NCBI GenBank assembly: GCA_964652835.1
Contig: CAZZCB010000003.1
Span: 1 to 62,877 of the forward strand
Origin: JAUPTX01 sp964652835
Lineage (GTDB): Bacteria; Patescibacteriota; Minisyncoccia; Phycocordibacterales; CSBR16-119
DNA length: 62,877 nt
Reading direction: 5' to 3'
In this document: in pieces, positions 8,153 to 16,643 of the stretch
Layout of the letters: each line of letters opens with the position of its first letter
Numbering within the stretch: the first letter of the stretch is position 1
Position numbers and translations under genes: made by a program
Notes under the pieces: generated by a model
Databases searched by the model: none
What the model was told of the DNA's origin: nothing
What the model saw: the letters and a program-made list of their open reading frames with translations, nothing else

Positions 8153-9091
8153 ATGAAGAACATCACACAACTCTCGTTTTTCGTGGCGCTTGTTTTCTCG
8201 CTCTTCGGAGCAGAAGCTGGTGCTCAGGTTTACACACCTGACTGGCAGGACCGTATTGGTCCTAACAACATCACCGCGGTCTACAACTACGATTTCGATC
8301 AATCGTTCCGTCGGAGGGTTTATCGCAACATCGGTCCTTACTACTTGCCAAACTGGCAAGGGGTGACTGAGGACGTGATCGACGCCGGTCTTGGCACTGA
8401 CACTGTTATTCTGGATTACGGCGGTCAGATACTCGTTCAGATCTTGAACATGGATAACACCCCTACGGGAGTGCAGCACATCTTCAATCTGAGTACTTTT
8501 CCTCCGCCTACGATCTCGGTGTATGACATCATCTATGGCCAGCCACCGCTAATTCGGTTTCGGGCGGACATTAACTCTGCTTACGGCCTAGGGCGTCCAT
8601 CGTACTATGTTTCAAAGCTTAAATGTCGTCTCCAGCGCACATTTCCAAGCTTCTGGGAACAAACCGTTGAATGGACTTTTCCAATCGGAATTGTTCCGTT
8701 CGCAGAATTCAGTTTGCCGTTCGACTTCTTCGGAGACTACTGCGTTCAGTGGTCTGTCACCGATGAAGATACGAGCCTTGATTCTCACTTCGGTGAGATC
8801 ACAGTTTGGGAATCTGAGGTAATGTGTTTCTCGTACGGAAGTACAGGAATTCAGAGCGACAGGATGAAGGTGCAGTTCGGATCATTTCCGAATCCGTTTA
8901 CTGATGTTGTGACCATTGAGTCGCCGTCCGTTACGGATTACATCGTGCTCAGCACCTCCGGACAGCGGGTGGCCTCCGGGCAACTGTTTGTCGGACACAA
9001 CCGACTGTACGAACTCTCAGGCCTTAGCCTTACCCCTGGTGTATATATCTTGCAAACCGACTTGGGTCAGACCAAGATCGTAAAGCAGTGA
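8153..9091 (+). CDS. Secreted protein with C-terminal type IX secretion (Por) sorting domain
   Basis: A 312-residue secreted protein. I take the ATG at 8153, which gives a clean signal peptide ('MKNITQLSFFVALVFSLFG', cleavage near AGAQ-VYTP). The body is beta-rich and not assigned. The last ~70 residues match the type A sorting domain of the Bacteroidetes type IX secretion system: 'SFPNPFTDVVTIESP', 'IVLSTSGQRVASGQL', 'LYELSGLSLTPGVYILQT', ending in 'KIVKQ'. That system needs an outer membrane, which Patescibacteria are thought to lack. Base composition is clearly richer in G and C than truB upstream. It has its own promoter and terminator, suggesting transfer. Alternatives are recruitment of the domain for another use, or a mis-joined contig. 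Confidence 0.82.
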   Translation: MKNITQLSFFVALVFSLFGAEAGAQVYTPDWQDRIGPNNITAVYNYDFDQSFRRRVYRNIGPYYLPNWQGVTEDVIDAGLGTDTVILDYGGQILVQILNMDNTPTGVQHIFNLSTFPPPTISVYDIIYGQPPLIRFRADINSAYGLGRPSYYVSKLKCRLQRTFPSFWEQTVEWTFPIGIVPFAEFSLPFDFFGDYCVQWSVTDEDTSLDSHFGEITVWESEVMCFSYGSTGIQSDRMKVQFGSFPNPFTDVVTIESPSVTDYIVLSTSGQRVASGQLFVGHNRLYELSGLSLTPGVYILQTDLGQTKIVKQ

Positions 9092-9103
9092 ACCTTCTTC
9101 ATG

Positions 9104-9142
9104 AAAAAAACCCGCGGCGCGCATAGCGTTCGCGGGTTTTTT
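9104..9142 (+). terminator. Terminator of the type IX sorting-domain gene
   Basis: AAAAAAACCCGCG...CGCGGGTTTTTT with a GC-rich loop. The next gene's -10-like TATAAT (9147-9152) follows directly. Confidence 0.8.
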
Positions 9143-9193
9143 CGTTGTATAATAAAAATAGGTCGCTCTTTATATTCACATAAACCCAAAGCC

Positions 9194-9985
9194 ATGAAAA
9201 AGCTCGCATGCATGCTTTTACTTGCGTTTACCTCTGCCTGCGCTTTTTCACAACAGCGCACGGATGTTATCCCAAATGAAGCCGACAGCAACATCTTCTA
9301 TTGTTACTTTTCTGCGTCTTATATTTTCCCGACCGGGAAACAGGACACTTTCCAGAAATCGCGTTTAAGGAGTGATGCGATAAAGGGTAACAGGCTTTCA
9401 AAAGCTGAGATGGAAATGGTTGGTTTTCCTTTCATGAAATACGACAGGAAATTTCATCCGCACTTACTCTTTGGGGCTAAGATGATTACCCCTGGGTATC
9501 TGTCGTCACAATTTGGTTTTGGAATTTCAACCCAGAACTCGTTCTCCAGCTGGAGCGTTGGGGTGCTCTATGGAACCTACTACCGCAGGGTTACCTACGA
9601 GTCAAACTTCATCTCAAGAAGGAAGCGCTCTTTTGAGAATTATAACCTTGCCGGTTTTTACCTTCAGTCGCGAAGTGACCAAGGAAGCGTTTCTTTCTCG
9701 ATGGCTTTTGAGAAAACTCACATTTTTGTTTTCACTCGTGTGGGATTATCTGTGGGTGAGACGCTCAGTATCGGCAAAAGTCACTCAGTGTATCGAAGTC
9801 TTGAGCTTGTGCTCGGCTTTGAATCTTTGATTGGCGCAAGTGCCGGACTTTCTGTGACGGTAGGCAGGACGCGTATAGAAGTCTTTAGGTTCATACCAGA
9901 CCCAAAAGACGTGTCTGAGCAGGCAAGATTGCAAACCGAACTTGTTCGGGGGTATGGAATTTCTTGGTCTTACTACGTGGACTGA
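9194..9985 (+). CDS. Secreted beta-barrel-like protein of Bacteroidetes type
   Basis: A 263-residue protein with signal peptide 'MKKLACMLLLAFTSACAFSQ' when started at the ATG at 9194; an upstream in-frame ATG at 9101 lies inside the preceding terminator and is rejected. The mature part is made of alternating polar/hydrophobic strands rich in Gly, Ser and aromatic residues ('LSSQFGFGISTQNSFSSWSV', 'LYGTYYRRVTYESNF', 'AGLSVTVGRTRIEVFRF'), as in small outer-membrane barrels. I recognise no named family. It follows the type IX sorting-domain gene and shares its GC-richer composition, so the pair may have arrived together. Its terminator is at 10003-10032. Confidence 0.7.
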   Translation: MKKLACMLLLAFTSACAFSQQRTDVIPNEADSNIFYCYFSASYIFPTGKQDTFQKSRLRSDAIKGNRLSKAEMEMVGFPFMKYDRKFHPHLLFGAKMITPGYLSSQFGFGISTQNSFSSWSVGVLYGTYYRRVTYESNFISRRKRSFENYNLAGFYLQSRSDQGSVSFSMAFEKTHIFVFTRVGLSVGETLSIGKSHSVYRSLELVLGFESLIGASAGLSVTVGRTRIEVFRFIPDPKDVSEQARLQTELVRGYGISWSYYVD

Positions 9986-10002
9986 CCAATACGACAAGTC
10001 CA

Positions 10003-10032
10003 AATGCCGAAGGCGCAAGCCTTCGGCATTTT
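10003..10032. terminator. Bidirectional terminator
   Basis: AATGCCGAAGGC-GCAA-GCCTTCGGCATT followed by TTTT. It separates the rightward gene ending at 9985 from the leftward gene ending at 10033. Confidence 0.75.
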
Positions 10033-11595
10033 TTACAAACCAAGTTCTCTTTTAATCCTTCGGATAGTTAGCGCTCTTGTTGCGACTATCACTATTATTA
10101 CAATCAAAAATCCTAAGGCGATAGTTATCTCAGTTCCTAAAGAAGAAACTATAGAGTCAAAAGGTAAGAAAGAATTTCCTTTAATCTTTATTTCTACTGG
10201 ACGTGACCACTGACTTTGTGCACCTTTCGCATCGCTTACTCTAAACGAAATAAATACAATTCCTTTCTTTAAATCATCTTCTTCAAAAGTAAATCTTCCG
10301 CTAGCGCTTTGGAACTCTTGTCTTAATAAGAAGTTGTTTTTCTTGCTTGTTATTTTTGCTTCAATATTTCCGTTCGGAATAGTTTCTCCTTTTATCGTTA
10401 GAGTATCTCCAGCATTTATTCCAGCAGGGAAAGAAGTTACCTCTGGTGCCTCTAAAGCCTCTACTTCAATCTCTAAGAAAGATTCGTTTTTGTTTCCAGC
10501 TCTGTCATATGCTGTTATCACAAGCTCGTGCTGACCTGGGTCAATTCTCTCTAGCTTAATATTTCCATCTGCGAGGATTTCGTATTCCAAAGATTCTCCG
10601 TTTATGGAAAGTTCGAAGTTTTTAACACAAGAAGTTTTATCTTCTATTTTTAGAGCTATAACGGGTTTTGGATCTGTTAAGTCTCTCCTTTTAACTTCGT
10701 AAGCATCTATACTTGGCGGAGTGTGATCTATTTTTATTTTGAAATGTTCAGTTTCTTTCCATCCGTTGTTGTCTTGTAGACTCAGGTGAAAATACCAAAT
10801 TCCGTCTTCTAAGTTTTCATATCTTTTTTCGACTATTGCCGGACTGTTTATTGTAGATGGTTCGGACGTCGGGTTTCTGTCGAAAGATATTTTACTCGCC
10901 AGTGTACCTGTCGGTATATCCCAAGAGAACGACGCAGTGTTTTCTCTTCTCCAGACGACACCTGGATGCGTGCTTGAAGTTATGATAGAGTCTGGCTCAC
11001 AAACTTCACCCTCCTTTATTTCAGGAACTAGTGCCTCATCTATCGGCTTTAAATCATCAACCTTTATAACCTCTGGCTCTTTGACTGGAACTTCGGCAAT
11101 AGTAAAGCTGGCTGTTCCAACGGAGGCTAAAATGTTTGTTCCTACTCCATCGTTCGCCAAAACTGAAGAAGAAAAAATAGAAATACCCGCCGTTCCGGTA
11201 TTTTTACCTTTAAAGTTTATTGTTAAAAGTCTCCCAGAATTTCCTTGGTATCCTGGAGTTAGAACGACTCCTTCTAGTTTGATTTCACCAATTGCGTTTG
11301 AGAATGTTGGTTCTTGTGCCCAGAAATCTACGATAGAATTGTTTTTCGAAACAGATACAACCTGAAGTTTGTCAGAAGGGAATCTGATTGTTGCCGAAGC
11401 GGCGTTTATGGCTTTGTCAGGACTAGATACAAAGATTCCAACAGAGAAGTTTGCGTCTTTGTTGTATGTTCCAGATGCTGGAGAAAAGTTTAAGTTTGCC
11501 GCAAATAGATTTTGAGGAAAAGAAAAGACTAAAACAAACAATACTAAGAAAGCCTTTCCGATATTTTTTTGAATTCTTTTGACTGCCTTCTCCAT
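10033..11595 (-). CDS. Membrane-anchored cohesin-like and Ig-like surface protein
   Basis: Likely an extracellular scaffold protein held in the membrane. From the ATG at 11595 there is a signal peptide ('AFLVLFVLVFSFPQNLFA'). A cohesin-like beta-sandwich of ~140 residues follows ('ANLNFSPASGTYNKDANFSV', 'ATIRFPSDKLQVVSVSKNNS', 'GRLLTINFKGKNTGTAGI', 'SVLANDGVGTNIL'). Next come Ig-like segments ('WRRENTASFSWDIPTG' and a repeat ending 'YDRAGNKNESFLEIEVEA'). A third Ig-like domain ('NAGDTLTIKGETIPNGNIEA') resembles one in the dockerin protein at 12437. A single transmembrane helix and basic tail close the protein. It is the last gene of the eight-gene envelope block and overlaps the gene before it by about 50 bases. 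The cohesin call rests on pattern and on the neighbouring dockerin. Confidence 0.72.
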   Translation of the reverse strand: MEKAVKRIQKNIGKAFLVLFVLVFSFPQNLFAANLNFSPASGTYNKDANFSVGIFVSSPDKAINAASATIRFPSDKLQVVSVSKNNSIVDFWAQEPTFSNAIGEIKLEGVVLTPGYQGNSGRLLTINFKGKNTGTAGISIFSSSVLANDGVGTNILASVGTASFTIAEVPVKEPEVIKVDDLKPIDEALVPEIKEGEVCEPDSIITSSTHPGVVWRRENTASFSWDIPTGTLASKISFDRNPTSEPSTINSPAIVEKRYENLEDGIWYFHLSLQDNNGWKETEHFKIKIDHTPPSIDAYEVKRRDLTDPKPVIALKIEDKTSCVKNFELSINGESLEYEILADGNIKLERIDPGQHELVITAYDRAGNKNESFLEIEVEALEAPEVTSFPAGINAGDTLTIKGETIPNGNIEAKITSKKNNFLLRQEFQSASGRFTFEEDDLKKGIVFISFRVSDAKGAQSQWSRPVEIKIKGNSFLPFDSIVSSLGTEITIALGFLIVIIVIVATRALTIRRIKRELGL

Positions 11596-12434
11596 AAAAT
11601 GAAAGAGAGTATAAATGTACAAATTAAAATTAATATAGCTATTTTTTGATTAAAGCATTTGTGTCCGACGCAAATCTTTTCTGGTATGTAAACTTTCGAA
11701 ATCTTTTCATTTCCATCATAATCTATTGCCTTTACGTATATTCTCTCATTAATCTTTTGATTCACCAACACATACGGACTCTCTGCTTGTTTAAAAAGTT
11801 TTTTACCTTCTACAACTTCATATGTCTTTACACCAGAACCTTTGTCCATCGCTTCAAAAATCAAAACATATTTTCCTTCAGCGATATTTTTATCTTTAAC
11901 AAGTAATGCTTCGAAATCTTCAGGCGATGTTTTGTCCCGAGATGTGATCACTACATTTTGTTCGCCTTCACGCAAATCTCGGGCATTTATAGAAATATTT
12001 TTATTAGGAAGAGGCTCCTGTGTACCAAGTCCGTCGTTTAAAAGTATAAAAGTATCTTCAAGATTAAGAGGAAGATTGCCCGTGCTTTTAGGTACCACTA
12101 AAACTTGAAAAATTGTTCCATCTCCTTTAAAACCTCCGGCAATAATTCCCGAGAAATTTATTTGGTTATCCTTAGATCTAGAAGGGTTTTCTATCCAAGC
12201 CGAGATTATAGAGTTACCAGTTTTGATTTGTTTAATTTCTAAACCATTATCTACATTTAGTTTTCCGCTAACCGTGTTGTAAGAATTTCCTTCTGTTTTT
12301 AAGGCTATAGTTATCAAGATCTCATCACCAACTTTTATATCTTCAGAATTTAACATGTCAAAATCTATCAGACCGGCGGAAGCAGGCGAAGGAAAAAAGG
12401 TAAATAATATTAAAATGTAAATTAAATATTTCAT
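11544..12434 (-). CDS. Membrane-anchored cohesin-like protein
   Basis: A 296-residue protein started at the ATG at 12434, three bases after the stop of the dockerin gene (TAGTTATG), so translation is probably coupled. A signal peptide ('YILILFTFFPSPASA') leads into a cohesin-like domain: 'IKVGDEILITIALKTEGNS', 'SGKLNVDNGLEIKQIKTGNS', 'INFSGIIAGGFKGDGTIFQV' and 'LEDTFILLNDGLGTQEPLP'. The last block is paralogous to 'SVLANDGVGTNIL' in the next gene. A second domain ('GVKTYEVVEGKKLFKQAESP') precedes a transmembrane helix ('IAILILICTFILSFILW') and a short basic tail. It would present a cohesin outside the cell, close to a dockerin protein encoded next door. Binding is inferred, not shown. Confidence 0.72.
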   Translation of the reverse strand: MKYLIYILILFTFFPSPASAGLIDFDMLNSEDIKVGDEILITIALKTEGNSYNTVSGKLNVDNGLEIKQIKTGNSIISAWIENPSRSKDNQINFSGIIAGGFKGDGTIFQVLVVPKSTGNLPLNLEDTFILLNDGLGTQEPLPNKNISINARDLREGEQNVVITSRDKTSPEDFEALLVKDKNIAEGKYVLIFEAMDKGSGVKTYEVVEGKKLFKQAESPYVLVNQKINERIYVKAIDYDGNEKISKVYIPEKICVGHKCFNQKIAILILICTFILSFILWRRQSKEFKKISERLS

Positions 12435-12436
12435 AA

Positions 12437-13477
12437 CTATCCGGTCCAATTAAATGCCAAAATACTAAAGTCTACCAGGTTAATCCTGCTATCTCCATTT
12501 AAACAGTTTGATTCAACTATTATAATGTCTCCAGTTAAAATTTTGTTATACCAAAAAGCAGCGATAGAAAAGTCTATTAAACTTACTTTTCCGTCCTGGT
12601 TTAAGTCAGCCCTGCAAGAAGTTTCTCCTGGGACTTTTGGAATGTTTTGGTCTCCAACTTGAAAGGCTACTCTAGTACCAAAACCACTAGATTCTCCAGT
12701 TTCAAGATTCGTTTTTGAGCGACTACTGTGTGATCCGTACTCTAAGGGGGCTGAGTTAAAGTTATAAAGATAAACCCCGTCTTCATCTGACGCTGCATTT
12801 ACAAAAATCTGCGTCTCCGAGTTTACCTCTATTGTTACGTCACTTTCGGGAACTGTTTGTCCAAAGATTACAATGTCGTCACCCTTTCTTACTTCTGCTT
12901 TATCGACGTCTATTGTTGGTGATAAGAATATCCCACTAACGTCTGTTGTTGATCCTTGGGTTATAAAAACAGGGAAGGAGAATGGATTTCCTGTTACTCC
13001 GTTTTCGTCGGTTGCTCTGACTGTGAAGTTGTAATTTCCTGGACTAAGGTCTCCCAAGCTTACGCGAAATCTTGCGTCAGGTCCAGCTATTGTCTCGACT
13101 GTTATAACTCCGTCTTTCAGTATCGTAACTTTTGAAAGAGGGTAGGCGCGTCCAGAAAAAGTAACTCCGGTTTCTGGTGGTCTTGTTCCTCCACCGCCAC
13201 CTCCGCCTCCACCCCCTCCGCTAGGCGGAGTCACTGTTGCCTCCTCATCATCGTCAGTGTAAGAAGAACAATCTGGGTCATTTGGAAAGTCTATAAAAGT
13301 ATCGCTGTCGTTGTCTTGTCCATCGAAACACTGTGGAGCCGGAACTATTGTGATCGTAAAGTTTGAGTTTTCTGCTGAATTTATTTCTGGGGTTTTTAAA
13401 ATAAAAAAATATACAAATAAGCCTACAAGAAGTATTAAAGAAAGAATTATAAATTTTTTTGTTTTAATTAATATCAT
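12437..13477 (-). CDS. Surface protein with C-terminal dockerin domain
   Basis: N-terminal signal anchor ('FIILSLILLVGLFVYFFIL'). Then a Cys/Asp-rich motif 'CFDGQDNDSDTFIDFPNDPD', which recurs in surface proteins of this kind and may bind calcium, and a flexible linker with 11 glycines. Two Ig-like domains follow ('GRAYPLSKVTILKDGV...' and 'KGDDIVIFGQTVPESDVTI'). The last ~60 residues look like a type I dockerin: first calcium loop 'DLNQDGKVSLIDFSIAAF', second loop 'NGDSRINLVDFSILAF', where the leading Asp is replaced by Cys-Leu. Dockerins bind cohesins, and two cohesin-like genes lie directly downstream. The start is one base after the stop of the 1054-residue gene, so the genes are probably co-translated. 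Confidence 0.8.
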   Translation of the reverse strand: MILIKTKKFIILSLILLVGLFVYFFILKTPEINSAENSNFTITIVPAPQCFDGQDNDSDTFIDFPNDPDCSSYTDDDEEATVTPPSGGGGGGGGGGGTRPPETGVTFSGRAYPLSKVTILKDGVITVETIAGPDARFRVSLGDLSPGNYNFTVRATDENGVTGNPFSFPVFITQGSTTDVSGIFLSPTIDVDKAEVRKGDDIVIFGQTVPESDVTIEVNSETQIFVNAASDEDGVYLYNFNSAPLEYGSHSSRSKTNLETGESSGFGTRVAFQVGDQNIPKVPGETSCRADLNQDGKVSLIDFSIAAFWYNKILTGDIIIVESNCLNGDSRINLVDFSILAFNWTG

Positions 13478-13478
13478 T

Positions 13479-16400
13479 TTAACTTGCGATGATAGACAGA
13501 GTCATATCGATTGAATAATTACCTGATGCTTGTTCTGGTGGTATGGTCTGAGAAATATCTATGTCTGTTATATCCCAATAACAACCAGTGTCTGCGCCTG
13601 TGGCCGCACTTGCTAGAGTCACAGAGTTTGTCACTCCTTCATTAAAAGACCCCGAAGATCCAGAAGAAATGTTTGTCAGAGTACATCCGCCTTCAGGAGT
13701 TATGGTCGAAGTAGAAGGGTCTATGGTCATTTGTCCACCAAGTGAATCTGTATCTCCTCCGTCTAGAGCGCCTGCTGTTGGGTCGTTGAAGTCATAGTCA
13801 GAGGATACTCCATCCCAAAAAGATGTAGCTCCGGCATCTGCGGCGAGTGAAAGCGTCCAAGTGGCTGTACCGGTGCCGTTGTCTACTCTTATTTTTTGGC
13901 CAGATGTTCCAAAGCTTCCAGTCGAAATTTGATCGTCAAAAGAAAATGAGGCGCTAGTCATTGCTACAGTTGGGGCGCCTACTGGGGTTCCTCCCGCATC
14001 TACAATATCCGCAGAAAGAGCTCCACCGCCACCAGCTATTGTTATTTCCGGATAAGTAGTATATGTACCCAAAAGAGTGTCATCTGATTTAACAATTCTA
14101 AAACAGAAAGTTGTGCTGGCTGTAGCGCCGTTGTCCACTAGGGAGAAATCAAATTTAGCTGTTTGTCCGTTTAATACTGCTGACTCTGAGTTTGTAAAAT
14201 CGTTCAACTCTTCGTATGTTTGGTTTACTATTGTCCTCGCTCCGTCTGTCGGGTCGTTTGCATTACTAACCAGAGCTAGTCCGTCTGTCGGTGTGGCGTT
14301 ATCTTTATACGCAACTAACGTTGCGCCTGTTACATCTGTATATGATGCAGGAGTTCCTCCAGAAGGAGACGCGCAAGTTCCAGCTCCCATATCTACGTAC
14401 TGAAGTTTAAAATCCTGAGAACTAGAGTAGAGGTTTCCGTTGTCGACTCTTGTTAGAAGTCTTAGTCTGAATTCTTGTCCCGCTGTTGAAAGAGTTGCCG
14501 GGGTGTCTTGCGCTGCTAGAGCAGATCCCACATCAGCGCTGTCAGCGTTTCCAAAAAATCTATAAGCTTGCTGTGCGTAATTTTTCCCATCCCAAGCTGC
14601 GTATTGATATGTTGATCCACCTGTTTCGTTTACCTCTACTCCGACACCCAAAGAAAAACCATTTTTAATTAAGTTTGTTATTCTCCCTGTTAGGGTCGCA
14701 AGGTTGGCGAATGGTTGAGTCGCATCTCCTGTTTGAGCGGAAGTTCTTAATACTCCGTTGCGCGCAGTTCCTCCTGTTGTTTTTTTAATCCAAATATGGT
14801 CCGGCTGAAAACCCACCGCGGCTATGTTTTTTATCGTCGCATTACCGGTGTACGTACCTGTCATAAATTTTTCGTTATCTTGAAAAGCAAAGTAGTCGTA
14901 TATTCCGGCACTTGCGTTTGATACCGTACTAGAGCCAACTTGGAATCCATCTGCTGTAAATGATTGAATTACATTTGCTGTAAGAGCGAGATCAGAAAAA
15001 TAAAGGTTTTGGTCACCAGACTGATCAGAGGTTCTCCATACTCCTGCTGAAGTCCCTCCTCTTTTTATGGCAACAAGATCTGGAGACATTGGCAATCTAT
15101 CTATGTTCACACTGTCTCTACTTGTACCAATATATTGCCCAACTAAAAAATCAGGAGACCCGCCAGATTTATCTGGCTTCATGGCATTTCCAAAGGCGGT
15201 CCAATAATATGTGTCACCAAGAGTGTTTGCAAGTGCACTGGTTCCAACAGTAAAACCGTCGGCGGTTATAGAGGTAACACCCCCGGTAAAAACCGAACTA
15301 GTGTTTGACAGGGTCTGAGTCCGGTCTCCAATCATAAGACTCGTTCTAAAAATAGCGTGTTGGTCTGTTGCCTGGTCATCGTGCTTTATGATTATAAGAT
15401 CAGGTGAGAAACCAACGCCTGTTATACCGAGCGCCGCACCTGTTCCTGTATATGAACCACTATTTATCAGAAGCTCGTCAGTTCCCGCCGCTTTTGTGGA
15501 CGCCCCTCCGAAAGCTGCGTAGTGGTGTGTTACACCACTAGAGTTGACTGTTGTGGCGGCCCCGATTTCAAATCCACCACCAGATTTTTTAAGCGACTGT
15601 ATTATGTTCACAGTCGCGCCTCCGTCAGGTATGGCTGAAGATCTGTCTCCATAAAACTCAGAAGTCGTAAATACTCCGTTTTGGGGTGTGCCATGATCTG
15701 AGGCTTTTATCCATACAAAATTAGGAGTGAAGTCGAGATTTGGATCAACCGCTGGTCCAATGTGTCTTGAGTCCACCCCAGTTCCTGTGTAGGTGCCAAC
15801 ATCCATAAAGTCGTCCACTTCTTTGAATGCAACATAATAATAGTTGGTTCCATTTGAGTTTGCGCTCGAGTTAGAGCCCACGCTAAAACCAGTGGTATCC
15901 AGAGATTCTATACCCCCTGATGCCAGCTCATTCGCATTGTGAAAATAGTTCGAGGCTGTACCAGCCATTGACGATGACTTCCATATACCCACTGCTGAAC
16001 CTGATGTTTTTGTTATTACTAAATCAGGTTGAAACCCAACAGACGTGATGCTTTGCGACCCGCCATTTCCTGTATAAGTTCCGACACAAAAAGTACCAGA
16101 CGCAGAGCAGTCTGATCCATCAAATGCAGTGTAGGTAAAAAATACGTTTGCAGCGTTGACGTCTGAATCTGAGCCCACAGTAAATCCGTCCGCGTCCAAT
16201 GACTGAATTAGATTGTTTGCCGCGTTATCTGTTTCAGCAAGAACTACAGTAGTCTCACCAGACATTTCAGAGGTTTTTAAAAGCATTCCTCTAGTACCTC
16301 CAGCAGTGTTGTCTTTTAATAAAACCATATCCGGCGAAAAGCCTAACCCTGTGATGGTTCTGTTATCTGTGTTGTTTCCCACGTAGTATCCAGTCTGAAT

Positions 16401-16643
16401 AGAAAAAGTCGCCGCCTCCGCTTTTTCCACCTTGGGCTTCAGTAGTTCTGTTAACCCTTTGTCTATTACATTCCCATCTTTCTTAGCCCAATAAAGTGCG
16501 TCGATAATATTTTTTTCATCAACTTTTTCATTTATGTATGATATTAAAGAGCTTGAAGGTATTCCGCCAAGCAAAAAAGCCAAAACTAAAAAAAGAGTCC
16601 CAACGGGTTTTAATATTTTTTTAATAATTTGAAACATAATCAT
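13479..16643 (-). CDS. Giant repeat surface protein with C-terminal WxL-like module
   Basis: A 1054-residue secreted protein. A signal segment ('LFLVLAFLLGGIPSSSL') is followed by six tandem repeats of ~95-100 residues, roughly residues 80-660. Each opens like 'GTYTGNGGSQSITSVGFQPD' and contains 'I..S....GF.VG......N'. The repeat type is common in phage-tail and surface proteins of uncultured bacteria. A separate beta-rich domain follows (~670-865). The final ~185 residues form a module with 'TATWTLSLAADAG', 'YDFNDPTAGALDGGDTDS' and a last strand 'YSIDMTLSIIAS'. The same module makes up nearly all of the protein encoded at 19670. It resembles Firmicutes WxL domains that bind peptidoglycan. 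Base composition is slightly richer in G and C than the neighbours. No catalytic motif was seen. Confidence 0.78.
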   Translation of the reverse strand: MIMFQIIKKILKPVGTLFLVLAFLLGGIPSSSLISYINEKVDEKNIIDALYWAKKDGNVIDKGLTELLKPKVEKAEAATFSIQTGYYVGNNTDNRTITGLGFSPDMVLLKDNTAGGTRGMLLKTSEMSGETTVVLAETDNAANNLIQSLDADGFTVGSDSDVNAANVFFTYTAFDGSDCSASGTFCVGTYTGNGGSQSITSVGFQPDLVITKTSGSAVGIWKSSSMAGTASNYFHNANELASGGIESLDTTGFSVGSNSSANSNGTNYYYVAFKEVDDFMDVGTYTGTGVDSRHIGPAVDPNLDFTPNFVWIKASDHGTPQNGVFTTSEFYGDRSSAIPDGGATVNIIQSLKKSGGGFEIGAATTVNSSGVTHHYAAFGGASTKAAGTDELLINSGSYTGTGAALGITGVGFSPDLIIIKHDDQATDQHAIFRTSLMIGDRTQTLSNTSSVFTGGVTSITADGFTVGTSALANTLGDTYYWTAFGNAMKPDKSGGSPDFLVGQYIGTSRDSVNIDRLPMSPDLVAIKRGGTSAGVWRTSDQSGDQNLYFSDLALTANVIQSFTADGFQVGSSTVSNASAGIYDYFAFQDNEKFMTGTYTGNATIKNIAAVGFQPDHIWIKKTTGGTARNGVLRTSAQTGDATQPFANLATLTGRITNLIKNGFSLGVGVEVNETGGSTYQYAAWDGKNYAQQAYRFFGNADSADVGSALAAQDTPATLSTAGQEFRLRLLTRVDNGNLYSSSQDFKLQYVDMGAGTCASPSGGTPASYTDVTGATLVAYKDNATPTDGLALVSNANDPTDGARTIVNQTYEELNDFTNSESAVLNGQTAKFDFSLVDNGATASTTFCFRIVKSDDTLLGTYTTYPEITIAGGGGALSADIVDAGGTPVGAPTVAMTSASFSFDDQISTGSFGTSGQKIRVDNGTGTATWTLSLAADAGATSFWDGVSSDYDFNDPTAGALDGGDTDSLGGQMTIDPSTSTITPEGGCTLTNISSGSSGSFNEGVTNSVTLASAATGADTGCYWDITDIDISQTIPPEQASGNYSIDMTLSIIAS

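Noticed and set aside
9101..9193. Longer N-terminus for the barrel-like protein from the ATG at 9101
   Set aside because: That start lies inside the terminator of the previous gene and would bury the clear signal peptide starting at 9194.
10004..12108. Several plus-strand frames of 60-140 codons opposite the cohesin-like genes
   Set aside because: They are antisense shadows of genes with clear signal peptides and domains, and have low-complexity composition.
13190..13225. Possible CRISPR or tandem DNA repeat at the run of GGN codons
   Set aside because: It is the poly-glycine linker of the dockerin protein. No regularly spaced repeat-spacer array was seen anywhere in the window.
14077..14668. 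Plus-strand frames opposite the 1054-residue repeat protein
   Set aside because: Same reason: shadows of a long real gene, with no recognisable domain or start signals.
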